Positions 12,340-24,269 are shown, counted from the stretch's first letter. The stretch is 64,000 bases of DNA from Serripes groenlandicus (GCA_031761405.1 JASEVX010000171.1:186001-250000); one strand, 5' to 3'. Numbers and translations: made by a program. Notes: generated from the letters alone by a model not told the origin.

Positions 12340-12516
12340 TCCTATGCTTCGACATAAGGAACACATACTAACTCATACAACGCCGAATTTCATTGAGCAG
12401 CGTATATTCGAAACCGCATTACCGTTATGACGTCATTTATCAAGTGTTTGGAATTGTGCTCTTTCTTCAGATGTTGTCAATTTTTAAGGAGTCTAACATT
12501 AGCACATGATATTATA
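12340..12516. repeat. Copy of the dispersed AT-rich repeat seen at 4430
   Basis: TTCTTCAGATGTTGTCAA and a following GAGTCTAACATTAGC..ATTATAACAAG segment match 4540-4605. A tandem-core element adjoins it on the right. Confidence 0.45.
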
Positions 12517-13149
12517 ACAAGAGGCCCAAGAGGGCCAGTATCGCTCCACGGCCATAAGGCAAAAATCAAATCTCCAAACAGCCCTGCCCCCTAGTGGCCA
12601 TATTTTTTATGTTTTTTTACCAATCAACATGGCTTGAAGGAATCTGATAGAGGGTCACCCACGGAACATTTCTACATAATTATTTGAAAATCTGCTAAAC
12701 ACTTTTTGAGAAGAAGATTATTTAAGTTTTCACTATAGCTTTATAAGGCAAAAAAGCCCCGCCCCCTGGCGGCCATGTTTTTCGCCCAATCAAAATTTCT
12801 TGAAGGAATCTAATAAAGGGTCACCCAAGGAACATTTCTACAAAATTATTTGAAAATCGGCCTGACACTTTCGGAGAAGAAGATTTTTTAAGTTCTCACT
12901 ATTTTTTTCTTTCGGTTGCCATGGAAACCAGAATTTTGAATGGATCAAAAAAAATTGAAGGAATTTAGTAGAGGACATTGAGAGGATGCTTCCCATGAAG
13001 TTTCAACCAAATTGGCCAAGTGGTTAGGGAGAAGAAGTCGTTTAAAGGAAAAAGTTAACGCACGCACGCACGCACGCACGCACGCACGGACGCACGACGG
13101 ACAATTCGCCATGACATAAGCTCGACTGGCTTTCAGCCAGTGGAGCTAA
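12517..13149 (+). mobile_element. Chimeric tandem-core element: A-type core with E-like 3' end
   Basis: It starts ACAAGAGGCCCAAGAGGG. Two to three units match the A core (CCCCTGGCGGCCATGTTT, ATTTCTACAAAATTATTTG). After an (ACGC)n tract at about 13060-13090 the 3' end reads GACATAAGCTCGACTGG, hairpin CTGGCTTTCAGCCAG, then TGGAGCTAA. That resembles the E family (GGCATAAGCTC, CTGGCC..GCCAG, TAGAGCTAA) rather than the A family. GCTCCAC near the start pairs with GTGGAGC at the end, so the subterminal pairing is kept. Confidence 0.65.
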
Positions 13150-13432
13150 AAAACCAAATGGTCGGTATACAGGGATAACAAGGACAGGACAAGAGTGTTC
13201 AAGTAACGTGTGTATTTTTTTCAATATGTCAAGTGAGTGAAAGTGTGATAGGCAGGCGACGGGGAGTGACCCCCCTTGTGTCGCCCTGAAAAGGTTAAGT
13301 GTCACAAAGACATTTGTGCAAGACTTACACAGGTGAGTCCCTAGTAAAGAAAACTGCAAAATTGTTTTGAATGTATATAATGTACATATTTACAAATGTA
13401 TACCACATTAACAGACGTCTCCCTACCACTCA
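13150..13432. other. Unassigned stretch
   Basis: Contains a 105-codon minus-strand frame at 13042-13359 whose start and end lie partly in the preceding repeat. No domain is recognisable. An ACAGGTGAGT donor-like site lies near 13330 on the plus strand, but no matching acceptor or coding run was found. Confidence 0.35.
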
Positions 13433-13632
13433 GAGTACACTAGTGGGGCATTACAATGCTGCCCTTAAACCCTTCCACACATGCAAGGGCATCTGCAGTA
13501 GACGACTTTTGAAAATATTTTGGCAATGGATGGAGGGTACACTAGTGGGGCATTACAATGCTGCCCTTAAACCCTTCCACACATGCAAGGGCATCTGCAG
13601 TAGACGTCTTTTGAAAATATTTTGGCAAAATA
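13433..13632. repeat. Two direct copies of a 92-bp half-MITE
   Basis: Units starting GTACACTAGTGGGGC at 13445 and 13537 are almost identical. Each contains CCCTTCCACACATGC, GCATCTGCAGTAGACG and TTTTGAAAATATTTTGGC, which is one arm of the P-family palindrome. The plus-strand 106-codon frame across them is a by-product of the duplication. Confidence 0.75.
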
Positions 13633-13633
13633 A

Positions 13634-14664
13634 ACAAGAGGGACAAGATGGCCCTCAATCGATCACCTGTGAGATAGTATACATGTACTAGCAAACTGCT
13701 AATAAAAGGAAAATAGGATCAAGAGTGTTAAATGAACTGCAAAAACAACATTTGTAATAAGGCATAACAACTTTGAACAATTTGAATGAAAACCACCACA
13801 GGAACATTCCTTTGAAGTTTGGTGGATATCAGACTTTTGGTTTAGGAGATGTTGTTTGAACAAATTATGTACAGTGTTACTAAAGTAAAGGAGCAACTCT
13901 GCTAAAGCATCTTGAAACCAGTCAAGAAATCTATAAGAATTTAGCTTCAAAGTTTTGTCGTTTTGCCCCTGTTATGATGCCGTCTAGTGGCCATATTTTT
14001 CAACCAATAAATGGTTTAAACAAACTTTGTAAGGAGTCACTCAAAGGCACTTTCTACAAAATTAACTTCGAGTCTGGCAAGGGGATTCAGATTAGAAGTA
14101 TTTTAAAGTAATGGCATTTTTCTCCCTTTCTGATGCCGCACTAACCAAAGACCTATATAGAATTTATATCTTTAAACAATTTTGAAAGAGGACCCCCAAA
14201 GTAAGATTCCTTTTAAGTTTGGTTGTAATTGGTTCATTGGATAAGGAGATGTCATTTGAAGCTAAAAGTTTATTTTACCCATTTTCTGATGCCACCTGTA
14301 TGCTATGTCTTTCAACCATTCACTGAAGGAAGATTTCAACATATTTATCTTGAATCAGACAAGCTCTTACCAAGGAATGTATTATTTTAAAAATTCTCAT
14401 TTTGCCCCTTTTCTGATGCTGTCTGGCTACCCCCCCCCCCCCCCCCCCCCCCCCCCCTTTTTGTTGCCGCAGAGTATAAATTGTTTGAACAATTTTGTAT
14501 GAGAACAATCAAAGAATCGTTCCTGTGAAGATTGGTTGAAATTGGTCAAGAGATTTAGGATGAGATGTTGTTTAAAGCTAAAAGTTAACGACGAACGGAC
14601 AGACAATGACGGACAGAAAGTGATCAGAATACATCAGCATGAGCCATTGGCTCAGGTGATCTAA
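13634..14664 (+). mobile_element. B-type tandem-core element
   Basis: The start is ACAAGAGGGACAAGATGG followed by CAATCGATCACCTG. The end is AAAGTGATCAGAATAC, hairpin TGAGCCATTGGCTCA, GGTGATCTAA. GATCACCT and AGGTGATC are the subterminal inverted repeat. Core units contain TTTGAACAATTT and 'CCTTTTCTGATGCC'. A run of about 24 C at 14433-14457 interrupts one unit. A GACGAACGGACAGAC tract precedes the 3' end. Confidence 0.7.
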
Positions 14665-14954
14665 ACACTATTCAATAATGAACTCGCATTCATTGAGATT
14701 ATCCAAATATTTAGCCAGATGATTAAACAGTCGTAAGATTTGTTCATATGTGGAAAAGATTTTAAAGGAATCATCCATTGTAGGGGAAAACTGTATCCCT
14801 GAAGCAGCGTTTCTACAGCAGATGAATTTTGAAAGCAGTGTTGGTGCAATGTTATCAACTCTGTATCAAAATCTTACTTTTAGTTTTCTACATGTTATAG
14901 ACATTGAAACGTGTCTGTTTCTGGTTAAGAACAGATAGAATAACCTAATTACAC

Positions 14955-15181
14955 CTACCGCTTAACACTTTCACACATACAATAAATCTGAAGCAGTTGA
15001 TTTTGAAAACATCTGGGCAAAATTATGAAAAAAATATATATATGAAAGTATAATTATTATAAAGAGTTGAAAACATTGTGACAAAGGGAGAAATTACTCA
15101 TTTTGAACAATTTCTCCATTTGCCACAATGTTTTCCGCTGAAGAGGTGTCAGAAAGTGTCTGTATGTGGGAAAGGGTTGAC
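14955..15181. repeat. Palindromic MITE (P family) copy
   Basis: The left end is TTAACACTTTCACACATAC with AATCTGAAGCAG. The centre is AATTACTCATTTTGAAC. The right arm is TTTGCCACAATGTTTTC, and the right end is GTATGTGGGAAAGGGTT. The arms are diverged but aligned along the whole length. Confidence 0.7.
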
Positions 15182-16175
15182 AACAATTCTACCCTTAAAC
15201 TGCTTTTAGGTTTGAACATTTTCTCCATGCACTGTAATCTGCTGCAGATGTATAAAAATCCTACTCATGGGGGTGTTAAGTTTACATTTGGCACAAATAC
15301 TATACAGCAATGATTAGGTTGAAAGACAATATATCACAATAACTGTTGATGCACTATTGTTACAAGTATAACATAATAAACACATAACAATTCTTTACAT
15401 ACATATTTATAATGATCAGTACAAAAACAAAGCATATGTTTTTTGGAAATTAAGCAGTCCTGAATCTTAGCATGAAGATGATAGAGTTGTTGTTGCTCAA
15501 AGAACACTCAAAACACTTTAAGTTTTAGTATTGACACAATACGAGCTTTCAAGCAAATACCTTTATCTGTCTAAGTGATAAAGTGATAAAGTGATAAAGT
15601 GTCTTGAAAATAATTGTGACTACAATCACATTGTTCCTAACCAAATCAGATATTGTGGATTAAATATTGATAGCATGATATAGGTATCTCTTCAAGAAAG
15701 AAAATGGAAGAGTCCTTTATGATATGTATGCTTATGAGACAGGAGTATGGCAACTGTTACACATTGGTAATCAGGTTATGATTGGACATACATGTATATA
15801 TTATTCAAAGCACTACTAATATAGACTAGAGAGAATACAGGAGCAGATACAATATCTTGTATTATAACAAATAATTTCATTCTTCAGTTTAAGAATTTAA
15901 TAGTTATAGGAAATATTTGACTTTTTCAAATGTTAAGGTCTTAAAGAAAACACAGGATTTGTACAAATGGAATGAATGTTTGTTTCACAGAAAGCCAAAC
16001 AATGTCGGAAAAACCCAACAATTATGAGCTATCCATTCCATTCTGAAGTTGTCTTATAGGTTATAATGCTGTAGAGGCATCATACCTCTCCAGTATCCAG
16101 GAAAAGCTTTAACTGCAGATGACAAACAGTGATAACATAGGAATGATAAGAAAAATTAACTTGATTTTGTACAGA
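15182..16175. other. AT-rich stretch without a gene
   Basis: Holds a short (GATAAAGT)n tract at about 15578-15602 and a copy of the dispersed repeat at 15660-15815. The 61-codon frame at 15128-15313 overlaps the P-family MITE and is not credible. Confidence 0.45.
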
Positions 16176-18953
16176 ACAAGAACTGTCGGAGGACAGCGCG
16201 CTCGACTATTCCACCGCTTATTTAAGTTACTGAGATAATGGACTCTAATGTAGTTGCATGCAAAACATTAACCACAATTTCTTAGTCGGTGATAATTTGC
16301 ATTATATACAGGATAGTGTTATTTAACATGATTATTTTCATAGGTGTGATGGTTAGAAAGGGTTGTATAACCTTTAAATGGAATGCATCAAGTAGTTACT
16401 AAGATATGGACTCTTAATGTAGTTTCACGCAAACCTTTAACCATAATTTCTAAGTAAAAAAAGGGCAACAATATGCATCATATACAGGAGTTATCTTAAT
16501 TGGTTGTGTTTATAGTTGTGCAATTGGGAAAGGTTGTATAAAGTTTCAATACAATTTTTCAAGTTGTAACTGAGATTACACTCTAAATGTAGTTGCAAAA
16601 CTTTAACCAGAATTTCTAAGCCCAAAGAGGTCCATAACTTGCATAAAATGCTGGATAGAGTAATCATACTTGATTGTTTACATAGATGTGATGGTTGGTA
16701 AGGGCTGTATAAAGTTTCAATGCAATGCATCAAGTATTTACTGAGACGTGGACTCTTAATTTAGTTGCACGCAAAACTTTAACCAGAATTTCTAAGTAAA
16801 CAAGATGTGTTTGTGAAACACTGATGCCCCCCGAATGGCAACATCTAGGTCAAAGGTCAAGGTCGCCAGGTCAAAAATGTTGGTACTGACAGAAAGGTCA
16901 TGTCACAAGGAATACACATGTGAAATATGGTAGCCGTACCTGTTATGGTTCAAAAGAAGTCGTCAAGGTGAAAGTTTTTATCGAGAATGGCAACATCTAG
17001 GTCAAAGGTCAAGGTCGCAAGGTGAAAAATGTTGGTACTGACAAAAAGGTCATGTCACAAGGTATACACATGTGAATATGGTAGTTACCTGTTATGGTTC
17101 AAAAGAAGTGGTGAAGGTTAAAGTATTTTTTGAGAATGGCAACATCTAGGTCAAAGGTCAAGGTCGCAAGGTCAAAAATGTTGGTACTGACAGAAAGGTC
17201 ATGTCACAAGGAATACACATGTGAATATGGTAGTTACCTGTTATGGTTCAAAAGAAGTGGTGAAGGTTAAAGTATTTTTTGAGAATGGCAACATCTAGGT
17301 CAAAGGTCAAGGTCGCAAGGTCAAAAATGTTGGTACTGACAGAAAGGTCAAGTCACAAGGAATACACATGTGAAATATAGTAGCCGTACCTGTTATGGTT
17401 CAAAAGTAGTGGCCATGGTTAAAGTTTTTTTCGAGAATGGCAACATCTAGGTCAAAGGTCAAGGTCGCAAGGTCAAAAATGTTGGTACTGACAGAAAGGT
17501 CATGTCACAAGGAATACACATGTGAAATATGGTAGCCGTACCTGTTATGGTTCAAAAGTAATGGCCAAGGTTAAAGTTTTTTTCGAGAATGGCAACATCT
17601 AGGTCAAAGGTGGTCAAGGTCGCAAGGTCAAAAATGTTGGTACTGACAGAAAGGTCATGTCACAAGGAATACACATGTGAAATATGGTAGCCGTACCTGT
17701 TATGGTTTAAAAGTAATGGCCAAGGTTAAAGTTTTTTTCGAGAATGGCAACATCTAGGTCAAAGGTCAAGGTCGCAAAGTCAAAAATGTTGGTACTGACA
17801 GAAAGGTCATGTCACAAGGTATACACATGTGAAATATGGTAAGTTTTTTTTCATGCAGACATACGTGCAGAGTGCAGATAGGCCGAAAACTACATCTAGG
17901 TGAAAGATCAAGGTCGCAAGGTCAACAATTTTGGTACTGACAGAAAGGTCATGTCACAAGGAATACACATGTGAAATATGGTAGCCGTACCTGTTATGGT
18001 TCAAAAGTAGTGGTCAAGGTTAAAGTTTTTTTCGTGCAGACAGACAGACAGACGTGCAGACAGACGTGCAGACGTGCAGACAGGCCAAAAACAAGATGCC
18101 CACCGAATCGGAGATTCCGGGGGCATAAAAAGGGCCATAACTTGCATAAAATGCAGGATATAGTTATCTTACTTGATAATCTACACAGGTGGGATAGTTG
18201 GGTAGGGTTGTAGAAATGTCAATGCAATGCATCAAGTAAATACTGAGATATGGACTCTTACCTTAGTTGCACACACAACTTGGTAAGGGCTGTATAAAGT
18301 TTCAATGCAATGCATCAAGTAGTTACTAAGAGATGGTCTCTTTATGTAGTTGCATGCAAAACTTTAACCAGAATTTATAAGTCCAAAAAGGTCCATAACT
18401 TGCATAAAATGCCGGATAGAGTTATCATACTTGATAATCTACACAGGTGTGATAGTTGGGTAGGGTTGTAGAAAGTTTCAATGCAATGCATCAAGTATTT
18501 ACTGAGACGTGGACTCTTAATTTAGTTGCACGCAAAACTTTAACCAGAATTTCTAAGTAAAAAAAGGGCCATAACTTGCATAAAATGCAGAAAAGAGTTA
18601 TCATACTTGATAATCTACACAGGTGTAATAGTTGGGTAGGGATGTAGAAAGTTTCAATGCAATGCATCAAGTAAATACTGAGATATGGACTCTTACTTTA
18701 GTTGCACGCAAAACTTTAACCAGAATTTCTAAGTAAAAAAGGGCCATAACTTGCATAAAATGCAGGACAGAGTTATCTAACTTGATAATCTACATTGGTG
18801 TGATAGTTTGGTAGGGTTGTAGAAAGTTTCAATGCAATATATGTAGTATCTAAGAACTTGCATGCACAACCTTAACCAAAGTGTGACGTGGACGCCGACG
18901 CCGACGCCAGGGTGAGTAGTATAGCTCTCATATTCTTCGAATAGTCGAGCTAA
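16176..18953 (+). mobile_element. D-type tandem-core element, interrupted by a C-type element
   Basis: It starts ACAAGAACTGTCGG with palindrome CTGTCGGAGGACAG and then GCTCGACTATTC. It ends CATATTCTTCGAATAGTC and GAGCTAA, so GAATAGTCGAGC exactly complements the 5' GCTCGACTATTC. The core units of about 175 bp carry GGGCCATAACTTGCATAA, TTTCAATGCAATGCATC and ACTTTAACCAGAATTTC. A GACGCCGACGCCGACGCC tract precedes the 3' end. The C-type element at 16800-18126 splits it. Confidence 0.75.
16800..18126 (+). mobile_element. C-type tandem-core element nested in the D element
   Basis: It opens ACAAGATGTGTTTG, containing the palindrome GTGTTTGTGAAACAC and then TGATGCCCCC. It closes GATTCCGGGGGCAT. About seven units of 149-152 bp contain GAGAATGGCAACATC, AGGTCAAAGGTCAAGGTCG and TGACAGAAAGGTCATGTC; clean unit starts are at 16983, 17132 and 17281. 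A CAGACAGACGTGCAG tract precedes the end. The host D unit reads TTTCTAAGTAA before it and AAAAAGGGCCATAAC after it, matching an uninterrupted unit near 18555 with no duplication. Confidence 0.8.
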
Positions 18954-19253
18954 AAATCCATCATTTGGAATGCTTTGAAATTTGTGTACATTTCTTGTTT
19001 AGTTCAAGACACATCTGTGTAACAAAGACACATGCTGCAGCTTACTACCAGTTATGAGTTTGTTTTGCCTTCTTTTAGAATCTTCTGAAATTGCAATAGT
19101 CAAAAAAATAAAAAGAAGGTCTAAACAACGGAAAATACTGATTTCAATACAAGCAAAAAGTAACCAGAAAAAAGTCAAATACATGTATGTTCAAATTGAT
19201 TTTTCTGGTAATACTTGCAAATGTTGTCTAACTCAGGAAAATAATTTACTATA

Positions 19254-20445
19254 ACAAGAGCTGTCGGAGGACAGCATGCTCGACTATTCCACCGCTTATT
19301 TGATTACTGAGATAATGGACTCTAATGTAGTTGCATGCTAAACATTAACCACAATGTCTTAAAGGGTGATAATTTGCATTATATGCAGGATAGAGTTATT
19401 TAACTTGATTATTTTCATAGGTGTGATGGTTGGGAAGGGCTGTGTAATGTTTCAATGGAATGCATCAAGTAGTTACTAAGATATGGAAGTCACATATATA
19501 TCCCCAAAACTGGCAAACATTGACATGAAAACCAAATGTTATCAAAATCGGAGCATTTTTAGGTTTTGGCGGCCATTTTGAATAAAAAATGGCCACCGCG
19601 GGATAAAATTTCGATACTGGAAATGAACTCGCCACACCTTTATCTACTTGAAAACCAAATTTCATCAAAATCGGAGCATTTTTAGGTTTCGGCAGCCATT
19701 TTGAATCTAAAATGGCTGTCGCGGGATACAATTTCGATACCGGGAATGAACTCGCCACACCTATATGTACTTAAAAACCAAATTTCATCGAAATCGGAGC
19801 ATTTTTAGGTTTTGGCGGCCGCTGCGGGATACAATTTCGATACCGGAAATGAACTCGCCACACCTATATCTACTTGAAAACCAAATTTCATCGAAATCGG
19901 AGCATTTTAAGGTTTTTTGAGGTATTGAAGGTCAGTGAACTTGACCTTTGACCTATTGACTCCAAACTCTCTAGGCATCAGTTTGAAGATCATAGGCCTA
20001 GGCGTATGTAAGTTATAAGGGTAAATGCTAGCTTTCACAAAAACTTTAACCATTAACTGTTTCTTTACAGAAAGGTCACAGTGACCTTGACCTTTGACCT
20101 AGTAACTCCAAACTCTCTAGGAAAAACCAACTTGAAGATCACAGGCCTAAGTGTATGTTAGTTATAAGGGTAAATGCTAGCTTGCACGAAAACTTTAACC
20201 ATGAACTGTTTCCATATAGAAGGTCACAGTGACCTTGACCTTTGACCTACTGACTCCAAAGTTTATAGGCATCACCAACTTGCTATGAAGAATGTCCATA
20301 CAAAGTTTAAAGACCATAGGCCTAGGCGTATGTTAGTTATACGGGTAAATGCTAGCTTGCACAACAATTTTAACCATGAACTGTTTATATATAGAAAGTT
20401 ACAGTGACCTTGACCTTTGACCTACTGACTCCAAAGTTGCTCTCT
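19254..20445 (+). mobile_element. D-type element with two inner arrays, 3' end lost
   Basis: The start is ACAAGAGCTGTCGG with GCATGCTCGACTATTC. One D-type unit is followed by an array at about 19540-19920 (GAACTCGCCACACCT, AAACCAAATTTCATC, GGAGCATTTTTAGG). A second array at about 19920-20445 carries GTGACCTTGACCTTTGACC with ATAGGCCTAGGCGTATG, units about 146-175 bp. No GAGCTAA hairpin end was found. The 97-codon minus-strand frame at 19465-19758 is translated repeat. Confidence 0.65.
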
Positions 20446-20747
20446 TTTCTGTCTTTTTCAAAACATGCTGTCCAAACTGCAAGATAGGTGAAGTACATTA
20501 TTCAAATGATTTAAATCACAATAATAAAGATTGTAAAGATACTTCTTTTCTTACATTATTATGTCAATACATTTACGTTTGCTGATTAAAACCTGGCTCT
20601 CTTTTTGACCATTTCCATTTGTTCTTTGTATAAACAAAGATCTACATATAAGCAACTTGAGGCAACTACATATATAAGACTTAAACATAAACAAAGTTTA
20701 GCTGACGTCTATTCTTCACAGAAAGGATTGCATTTACAAGTTCTACC

Positions 20748-20806
20748 TTTATTAATTCTTTCCAACATACCACAAATCTGCAGCAGAAGACTTTGAAAAG
20801 GCAAAA
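20748..20806. repeat. Partial palindromic MITE (P family)
   Basis: CTTTCCAACATACCACAA, ATCTGCAGCAGAAGAC and GAAAAGGCAAAAATATG correspond to the left arm of the family. Confidence 0.55.
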
Positions 20807-20836
20807 ATATGAAAAATCTATATATTGGTAGATGAA

Positions 20837-21856
20837 ACAAGAGCTGTCGGAGGACAGCTCGCTTGACTTTTTTGTGCTTGCCAATAAAACAAAACTTTTT
20901 TGTGTGATACAGAAAACATAACCAAGTACTTTATCATATTATTTATAAGCAAAGTACTTTATAAGTCGAAAAAGGGCCATACTTCTTAAAATAAACTTGA
21001 CAGAGTTATGTACTCTTGTCTGTTGGTGGAGGTAATAATGGTAAATAAATATTGTAAGTGTTTATGCTATATCTCTAATTGTTCTTAAAAAAATTCGATT
21101 TGATTTGAATAACTTAACTAAAATTCCAAATAAAAAAAGGGACATACTTCTTAAAATAAACTTGACAGAGTTATGTACTCTTGTCTGTTGATGGAGGTAA
21201 TTATGATAAATAAGTAGTGTAAGTGTATAAGCTATATCTCTAATGGTTTTGAAAAAAAGTGGGGTGGTACGAAAAACTTAACTAAAATTCTAAGTCGAAA
21301 AAGGGCCATTGTTCTTACAAAAACATGGACAGAGTTATGTACTATTGTCTGTTGTTGGAGGTAATGATGGTGAAATAGTGTTGTAAGTTTAAAAGCAATA
21401 TCTGTAATTATTTTGAAAAAAAGTGAATTGGTACAAAAAACTTAACCAAAGCTCTAAGTCGAAAAAGGGCAACAATTATTACAAAAACCTTGACAGAGTT
21501 ATGAACTCTTGTCTGTTGATGGAAGTAATGATGGTGAATAAGTGTTGTAAGTTTCAAAGCAATATCTGTTATGGTTTTGACAACAAAAGTGAATTGATAC
21601 AAACAACTTAACCAAAATTATAAGTCGAAAAAGGGTAATAATTCTTACAAAAACCTTGACAAAGTTATGCACTCTTGTCTATTGATGTAGGTTATGATGG
21701 TGAATAAGTGTTGTAATTTTTAAAGCAATATCTATAATGGTTTTGACAAAAAAGTGAATTGGTACAAAAAACTTAACCAAGGTGTGACACCAACGCCGAC
21801 GCCAACGCCGAGGCGAGTAGTACATAGCTAGCCTTTTCTTCGAAAAAATGAGCTAA
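20837..21856 (+). mobile_element. D-type tandem-core element, shorter copy
   Basis: It starts ACAAGAGCTGTCGG followed by CAGCTCGCTTGAC. It ends CTTTTCTTCGAAAAAATG and AGCTAA after a GACGCCAACGCCGA tract. About five core units contain AAGTCGAAAAAGGGC, ACTCTTGTCTGTTG and AACTTAACCAAA, roughly 170 bp each. The core differs from that of the D element at 16176, while the ends are the same type. Confidence 0.7.
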
Positions 21857-23328
21857 TTAGTCGCCGGGCAGAAGCCCGCCGACTTCTATTTTTAATAGGT
21901 TTTCGTAAATCACATGGGAGGGGGGATTATTATTAGAAAGAAACACATTTAGATGTTTTGAACATATTGCAATTGTGTTTGTTTAAAAGCACTAAGTAAT
22001 GACACATCTAAAATGAAATAAATATTCCGATGTTTTAGGTATTTTCAGTTTCTTTATTTTGACTCGCATTTATGTTTTTTTGTTTTATTTACGAAGACAA
22101 AACAGTCCCTATTAGCTAGACTGAAATTCTTTATTTTACACTATATACTACATGTAATCAAAAGGCGATAACTACAAACCTTTACGTCGCACAGTTTAAT
22201 TATTTGTTTACATACCAACTGCGTAGATCAATCTCCTTTGCAGAGAGCCGCTCTTTACACTCACTTACAAATAGTAAATCATAGGTGATTTAAAATGTTT
22301 ATTTTGTTCGAAACAAATGAAGAAAAGAACAAACCGAGATAAAACTGGTTTTAATAGAAAAATTACTTTGAACGAAAACTCTCTGCCTATAAAGAGAGTT
22401 TCAAGAACGACATCTCTGCGAATAAGAAAGAATCGGGTCTTTCGTACAAAATTATTTCGTCCTTGACAATTTTAAATGTGTCATTTAATTCCCAAAAGGC
22501 ATATTGCTTTCGATCTGCATATTGTTATGCATCATTGACACAAGGGCGCTCATCATAATATAATTTTAAACCATGAGTAGTTTGTTATTTTCATTATAAA
22601 AAAGGAAGGAAAGAATTAAAATAAATTATTTAGTTGATATTATATTTCGAAGGTGGTCTAATTTATAAATATTGGACTACATTTCAACATTTGTTAAAGT
22701 ATGATATAATTATAGGATGCCAAGCTAATATCATTTTGAGAAAAAGAGAAAACTCATGTCTTCAGCGATTTAACCCTTATCTCATTGTTTTAAAAGTAGA
22801 TTGCTGCAAAGGTGTCCACTGTTGACTTTAATAGAGGAAAGGTAAAATGACGTGCTATTGCATGCAAATCCTAAATTGTCTGTTTTGTGGTTTTATTGAA
22901 AAATAATACAATTCAAATATTCTGACAAACATCTTGAAAAGTGTATGTGTAATTCACAAATCTTATAATTATTCCTTAATGAAAGCACTGTATACATACT
23001 AAGACTAATGATTGGCAAGATTACTCATTTCTTTTACTGTTTATGATCAATAATTAGTTGGTTGTGTGTATGGTCAACCTACTTTGGAATGGAGATTGGT
23101 CATAAACAATGAAAGGCTTCAATTATCATTCACTTCGTTGACAGAACAATGCAAGTTATGAAACATTTTCACTTGACCCCACCCCTGATGTTCCAATATG
23201 CCCCTCAGTTGATAACTGTTTATTCAACTACTATAATGTTAGAGTTATGCATAACTGCAGTATGGATTTCCGGCGACATTGATGCGTTGCATCAACTCTC
23301 TCTTGTAATTGAATACAGTTAAAAACTT
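21857..23328. other. AT-rich stretch without a gene
   Basis: Nothing convincing on either strand. A weak P-family fragment lies near 22767-22815 (TTTAACCCTTATCTC, AGATTGCTGCAAAGGTG). Confidence 0.45.
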
Positions 23329-23427
23329 AGTGTGAAAATGAGAATTTGCTCATAATTAACAATTTCTCCTTTTGCAACAATGTTTTCAAAAGTTGTCTGG
23401 TGCAGATTTATAAAATATTGGAAAGGG
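23329..23427. repeat. Partial palindromic MITE (P family)
   Basis: TTGCTCATAATTAACAA marks the palindrome centre. TTTTGCAACAATGTTTTC and AAGTTGTCTGGTGCAG follow, with GGAAAGGGTT at the right end. The left arm is shortened. Confidence 0.6.
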
Positions 23428-23617
23428 TTCACTCTAATGGGATAAAATCATAATTTTACAATAACAATCTGTTAAATACAATAGTAGTTATATGAGGTTC
23501 AGCGTACATGCCTTAAAAGGCGTCCCTCCAGGAGATCTGTTGTTATGAGAAAATTATGTAAAATGTAAATGTCATTTGACAGCTCTTGAAACGCAGTTCT
23601 ATACAGAAGCCTTAATT

Positions 23618-23834
23618 AACCATTTCCTTCATATAGAGGCTTCTGCCACAGACGATTTTTGAAAAGAAAGTGACAAAAGGAGAAATTGCTCAAAATGAGC
23701 AATTTCTCCTTTTGCCACAATGTTTTAATCTTTTGTTCAGTAATTAAATATTCATTTTTAGAGATTTCCCTGTTTTGCCTAGATTTTTTCGAAGTCGTCT
23801 GCTGCAGATTTGTTGTATGTGGAAAAGGGTTTCT
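23618..23834. repeat. Palindromic MITE (P family), best copy
   Basis: The left arm runs AACCATTTCCTTCATA, GCCACAGACGATTTTTG, AGTGACAAAAGGAGAAA. The centre is ATTGCTCAAAATGAGCAAT. The right arm runs TTTCTCCTTTTGCCAC, then after an AT spacer GTCGTCTGCTGCAGAT and TGTATGTGGAAAAGGGTTT. The arms are mutual reverse complements, so the element can fold on itself. No coding capacity. About fifteen whole or partial copies occur in this window. Confidence 0.75.
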
Positions 23835-23954
23835 CTGTTTACTAATCAAGTGTGTAAATAGATTATTATGTTTAACAGTTTCCAACAATTCAACGAAAAA
23901 CAACTTCGAAAACCTTCAGTCAAAAATATTAAAAATGTTTTTTTACAAATAATG

Positions 23955-24096
23955 AATTGAGTTGAAAATGTTGTGGCAAAAGCAGAAATTGCTCATAATC
24001 TCAATATGAGCAATAACATCTTTTGCTAGAATGATTTCAAATATGCAGTCTGCTGCAGATTTGTCAAAAGCGTCTGCATGTGGGTCGGGTTAATCA
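23955..24096. repeat. Palindromic MITE (P family) copy
   Basis: AATGTTGTGGCAAAAGC, centre ATTGCTCATAATCTCAATATG, ATCTTTTGCTAGAATG, CAGTCTGCTGCAGAT and GCATGTGGGTCGGGTTAA. The left outer end is missing. Confidence 0.6.
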
Positions 24097-24269
24097 ACGC
24101 GGCGGTCTGTGTTTCATAAAGATTTGTCTTGAGTTCGTACACAGCAAACAGATAATAATAAGTTGTCTATCGGCTGCAGAAACGGAAAAATGTGTCTGTG
24201 GACAATCGTTGAATGAGAAAGAGAACTAAAAGCTGCCTACAGAAGCACCATAATTAAAAAATTTGTCGA

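Noticed and set aside
13042..13359. 105-codon minus frame and an ACAGGTGAGT donor-like site on plus
   Set aside because: The frame includes the (ACGC)n tract of the preceding element and no partner splice site or domain was found.
16176..18126. Apparent CRISPR-like spacing of repeats in the tandem cores
   Set aside because: Units are about 150-175 bp with no unique spacers and the DNA is clearly eukaryotic.
19465..19758. 97-codon minus frame with two similar halves (ASSFPVSK..PKPKNAPIL)
   Set aside because: Translated tandem units of the D-type element, with no start context or splice sites.
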